Shown: positions 6,652 to 10,044 of the stretch, in pieces
Position numbering within the stretch: position 1 is the first letter of the stretch
Layout of the letters: every line of letters begins with the position of its first letter
Assembly (NCBI GenBank): GCA_946410005.1
Contig: CAMJYS010000019.1
Location: forward strand, 1 to 10,044
From: an uncultured Clostridia bacterium
GTDB taxonomy: Bacteria > Bacillota > Clostridia > Oscillospirales > Acutalibacteraceae
Direction: 5' to 3'
Length of the DNA stretch: 10,044 nucleotides
Program-made: the position numbers and the translations under genes
Notes under the pieces: generated by a model
Databases searched by the model: none
The model's input: only the letters and a program-made list of their open reading frames with translations
What the model was told of the DNA's origin: nothing

Positions 6652-7200
6652 TTAAAAGTTGTTAACTTTTTTATTTTTCTCGCCCCCTGTATTCTTCGAA
6701 AAATAAATACATCTATTAAACCAAAATACAATAGGTGCAATTATTACAGAATAAATCATAACGGGCAAAAATATTTTTTCTAAAATAAATTCTAAACCCG
6801 TAACATTTTTTAACACATAGAAAAACAAAAATCTTAACAAAAGGACAACAAATACCGTTACGGTACTTATTGACCAGAACACAAGTAAATTCGGTTTTAT
6901 AAAATAAGTCGTAATTACCCCGATGACATATCCCAAAAAGCACAATAACATTGCGCATAATCCTATCGGAACTCCAAAAATCATATCAAGAAATATTCCG
7001 GATACAACCCCGAAAATCATACCGACAAATTCATTTTCAAAAACAGCTATAGTTGAAAAACCTATTACAACTAATAATGGCTTTGCGGCAAATTCCCCGA
7101 TATTTAAAAATGTTGACTGCTCTAAAGAATAAAAAACATACAATTCAAAAAAATAAATTATAAAACGTATGTATAAACTTTTGTCTTTAAAAGACTCCAT
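6652..7200 (-). CDS. mreD: Rod-shape determining membrane protein MreD
   Basis: MreD is the polytopic partner of MreC in the elongasome. The 182-residue product is almost entirely hydrophobic with about six predicted membrane helices (roughly 8-25, 39-55, 57-75, 79-100, 104-130, 139-162) and a lysine-rich cytoplasmic tail (GGEKNKKVNNF). The motif GIFLDMIFGVPIG at about 68-80 matches the G-x3-D-x3-G pattern typical of the family. ATG at 7198-7200 follows AAGGAG at good spacing. Its place between mreC (32-nt gap) and PBP2 is the canonical order and supports the name, since the sequence itself diverges fast in this family. Confidence 0.9.
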   Translation of the reverse strand: MESFKDKSLYIRFIIYFFELYVFYSLEQSTFLNIGEFAAKPLLVVIGFSTIAVFENEFVGMIFGVVSGIFLDMIFGVPIGLCAMLLCFLGYVIGVITTYFIKPNLLVFWSISTVTVFVVLLLRFLFFYVLKNVTGLEFILEKIFLPVMIYSVIIAPIVFWFNRCIYFSKNTGGEKNKKVNNF

Positions 7201-7232
7201 TTAAGAAATCTCCTTAAAAATTTTTATTTTTT

Positions 7233-8099
7233 CTATTTTTCGATATTATTCATAATTCCTTTTCCTCTGAAATCAGAAACCACAAAAACTTCTTTTATAT
7301 TCTTTACATCTTCGAAAAGTTCAATCAAAGCATAATGCGAACATTCATAATTATCATATTTTACTTCTTTTACTTTACCGATTTTTAAATTTTTAGGATA
7401 CATTCCGCTGGCACTGCTTGTAACAATAATATCATCCGGTGAAATATTATTTTGAGCAGGAATAAACATCATTTTTGTGAAATTATTTTTAGCAGATTCA
7501 AGCGAACCCATTACAATTCCGGAATCGCCCGAAACACAATCTTGCGCACCGACTTTAAATTCCGGAGATAAAGCGGATTTAACTCTACAAGCTTCTAATG
7601 ATACTTCGCAGACTCGTCCGACAATTCCATTTTCGGTTATTACGGCGTCGTTTACTTCTATTCCGGAAGATTTGCCTTTATCAAGCACAAAATCGCCGAA
7701 AATATCTGTTTGGTCTCTCCCGATTACCGAAGCCGAAACGAATTTCAAACTATTGTCCGATTCTTTGATATCATAATACTTTTTAAATCTTTCGTTTTCC
7801 CTTTTTATATTGTAATAGTCAACTGTTATATCACGCTGATGATTAAGCTCTGATTTTAAATTTTCATTTTCTTGATATAGTTTTTCTTTTTCTTCAAATT
7901 GATAGTTAAAATCCGACGCTTTTGTCGAAACATACCATAAAGCTTTTTGAACGGGGACTGTCATAGAATTAAAAATATCTGAAAAAATATTGTCTGGATT
8001 AGAAAAAGTATACAAAGTAATACCTGATATCAAAAGCAATGTGCCAAAAATTGCCTTAAAAGTGGCACTTTTAAAAAATTCCTTCAACTTTTTCTCCAC
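7233..8099 (-). CDS. mreC: Rod-shape determining protein MreC
   Basis: MreC is a bitopic membrane protein that links MreB filaments to extracytoplasmic PBPs and activates PBP2. The product has 288 residues: a basic N-terminus, one membrane helix at about 13-32, a coiled coil at about 61-108 (EEKEKLYQENENLKSEL), then the paired beta-barrel domain containing ASVIGRDQ and DKGKSSGIEVNDAVITENGIVGRV (about 140-163), the family hallmark. The start is GTG at 8097-8099, but AAGAGGT touches it closely. A TTG four codons later (8085-8087) has GGAG at six bases and is an equally good start. It begins 31 nt after mreB. Length and architecture are normal. Confidence 0.95.
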   Translation of the reverse strand: MEKKLKEFFKSATFKAIFGTLLLISGITLYTFSNPDNIFSDIFNSMTVPVQKALWYVSTKASDFNYQFEEKEKLYQENENLKSELNHQRDITVDYYNIKRENERFKKYYDIKESDNSLKFVSASVIGRDQTDIFGDFVLDKGKSSGIEVNDAVITENGIVGRVCEVSLEACRVKSALSPEFKVGAQDCVSGDSGIVMGSLESAKNNFTKMMFIPAQNNISPDDIIVTSSASGMYPKNLKIGKVKEVKYDNYECSHYALIELFEDVKNIKEVFVVSDFRGKGIMNNIEK

Positions 8100-8130
8100 A
8101 CCTCTTAAAATTAAACCTTAAAGATATAAT

Positions 8131-9141
<1,011 letters not shown>

Positions 9142-9181
9142 TTATAATCTCCCCTCGATAAATAAAAATGTATATCTGATA

Positions 9182-9190
9182 ATTATATCA
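9182..9190 (-). promoter_or_regulatory. Candidate extended -10 promoter for mreB
   Basis: TGATATAAT on the minus strand (9190-9182) is a perfect extended -10 element in the 70-nt dut-mreB gap, with a predicted start near 9175. The -35 at 17-nt spacing (TTTTAA) is weak, which is tolerated with an extended -10. The gap is AT-rich, so a chance match cannot be excluded. Confidence 0.5.
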
Positions 9191-9211
9191 CTATATTATA
9201 TTGTTTAAAAA

Positions 9212-9673
9212 TTATTTTCCCGTAGAACCAAATCCACCTTCGCCTCGACTTGTTTCATTTAAATTTTCGCATAGATTGAGCATCGGAGTTTCAACATTCA
9301 TTATGACCATTTGCGCTATTCTTTCACCCGGTTGAATAGTATAAGCTTCCTCGCTTAAATTACAAAGTCCAACACCTATTTCGCCTCTGTAATCACTGTC
9401 TACTACTCCGACACCGTTAGAAAGAGTAATGCCTTTTTTTACACCCAAACCGCTTCTCGCAAATATAAAAGCGGCATATTTATTACTTGGTAATTCTATT
9501 GCAATTCCGCAAGGAATAAAAGTTCTTTTGCCGGGATTTAAAATTATCGGCTCGCTTATGCATGCGCAGAGGTCATATCCGGCAGAACCGGCTGTTGCCC
9601 TTTTGGGAGCTATAGTATGTTCTGATAATTTACAAAAATTTAATTGTTTTAACGCTTGACTTTTGTTTTCCAC
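9212..9673 (-). CDS. dut: Deoxyuridine 5'-triphosphate nucleotidohydrolase (dUTPase)
   Basis: dUTPase converts dUTP to dUMP and pyrophosphate, keeping uracil out of DNA and feeding dTMP synthesis. The 153-residue product has all five trimeric-dUTPase motifs: I AGSAGYDLCA (28-37), II ARSGLG (72-77), III GVGVVDSDYRGEI (87-99, catalytic Asp92 and uracil-stacking Tyr95), IV PGERIAQMVI (115-124) and V RGEGGFGSTG (143-152), the flexible C-terminal lid. The start is GTG at 9671-9673 with AAGGTG five bases upstream; no in-frame ATG lies near. It is the first gene of the minus-strand cluster visible here, 70 nt before mreB. Placement next to mreB is not a usual arrangement. Confidence 0.97.
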   Translation of the reverse strand: MENKSQALKQLNFCKLSEHTIAPKRATAGSAGYDLCACISEPIILNPGKRTFIPCGIAIELPSNKYAAFIFARSGLGVKKGITLSNGVGVVDSDYRGEIGVGLCNLSEEAYTIQPGERIAQMVIMNVETPMLNLCENLNETSRGEGGFGSTGK

Positions 9674-9788
9674 ATTATCACCTTAGTTTTCCACAAAATA
9701 ATGTTTATTTTCTAAAAAATACATCCAATACGAATGTTTTTGGGGGTTAAAAAGGAAATATTTTAATAAGTTTTCCTCATTTTCCACA
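9666..9788. promoter_or_regulatory. Three DnaA-box-like nonamers upstream of dut
   Basis: TTTTCCACA occurs exactly at 9666-9674, 9687-9695 and 9780-9788, all in the same orientation on the plus strand. This fits the relaxed DnaA consensus TTWTNCACA, one base from the canonical TTATCCACA. The first and third copies share the longer string TTTTCCACATTA. The first overlaps the dut start codon, and the second lies 21 bp away, about two helical turns. Confidence 0.4.
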
Positions 9789-9799
9789 TTAATTTCAAC

Positions 9800-9829
9800 A
9801 TTTTAACCGAATTATATAATCCTTTGTAA
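9800..9829 (-). promoter_or_regulatory. Weak candidate promoter for the dut-mre cluster
   Basis: TTACAA (9829-9824), an 18-nt spacer and TAAAAT (9805-9800) form a sub-consensus promoter about 120 nt upstream of dut. The third DnaA-box-like site falls just downstream of the -10. The region is very AT-rich and other pairings are possible. From 9830 to 10000 I see no gene or clear signal. Confidence 0.3.
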
Positions 9830-10000
9830 TAAATTTTACCATAAAAGATTGAATAATAATATAAATTTACAATTAAATTTAGCGGATATTTTTTTGTTAA
9901 TTCAGTTTACAACAACATATTTATTTTCTTCAAACGCTTGTAACCCACTGTCTATCGTTCGTTTGTGGAATTTGTATATTTAAAATTAGGTTTAATAAAT

Positions 10001-10044
10001 AGATCGGAAGAGCACACGTCTGAACTCCAGTCACACGTATCAAT
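10001..10044 (+). other. Illumina TruSeq-type adapter with index (artefact)
   Basis: The last 44 bases start with AGATCGGAAGAGCACACGTC and continue TGAACTCCAGTCAC, the standard adapter read-through sequence through 10034. An eight-base index-like ACGTATCA and AT, the first bases of the following constant region, come next. This is not genomic sequence. The contig therefore ends at about 10000 and should be trimmed there. Confidence 0.97.

Noticed and set aside
6716..6958. Second minus-strand frame within mreD
   Set aside because: It is an out-of-frame shadow of mreD, Cys- and Val-rich without a ribosome site; mreD itself is intact.
9753..9777. AGGAAA...TTTCCT hairpin followed by U on the minus strand, upstream of dut
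   Set aside because: Only six mostly AT pairs with a large loop in very AT-rich DNA; not enough to call a terminator or attenuator.
9964..9972. TGTGGAATT as a fourth, inverted DnaA box
   Set aside because: Two mismatches to the relaxed consensus, and it lies near the adapter-contaminated contig end.

Overview
This window is an AT-rich stretch of a low-GC Gram-positive genome. The ribosomal proteins and the mreBCD-PBP2 set look like Clostridia, perhaps the Oscillospirales/Ruminococcaceae side; that placement rests on sequence style only and was not searched. Every gene I can support lies on the minus strand, so transcription runs from high to low coordinates. The last 44 bases (10001-10044) are not genomic. 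They match an Illumina TruSeq-type adapter plus index, so position 10000 is a contig or read end.

Layout in transcription order. (1) 9674-10000 is a gene-free upstream region with a weak candidate promoter and three copies of TTTTCCACA, which fits the relaxed DnaA-box consensus. (2) 4707-9673 is a cell-elongation cluster: dut (dUTPase), mreB, mreC, mreD and a class B penicillin-binding protein (PBP2, mrdA). An extended -10 element lies between dut and mreB. (3) 4167-4547 is a small gene for a 126-residue peptide with a double-glycine leader (bacteriocin-like). It has its own promoter and a strong intrinsic terminator. (4) 3763-4087 holds a good extended -10 promoter and a long structured leader of about 290 nt. 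(5) 1-3762 is the S10 ribosomal operon in standard order: rpsJ, rplC, rplD, rplW, rplB, rpsS, rplV, the last cut by the window edge.

The S10 operon has two oddities. A small membrane protein of about 90 residues sits between rplW and rplB, where family members normally have only a short gap. A terminator-like hairpin lies just after rpsJ.

How the genes work together: MreB filaments, MreC and MreD organise lateral wall synthesis, and PBP2 is the transpeptidase of that machine. dut supplies clean dNTP pools. The S10 operon makes ribosomal proteins, typically under leader-mediated control. The peptide gene between the two housekeeping blocks looks like a separate accessory transcription unit. 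I see no rRNA, tRNA, CRISPR array or insertion sequence.
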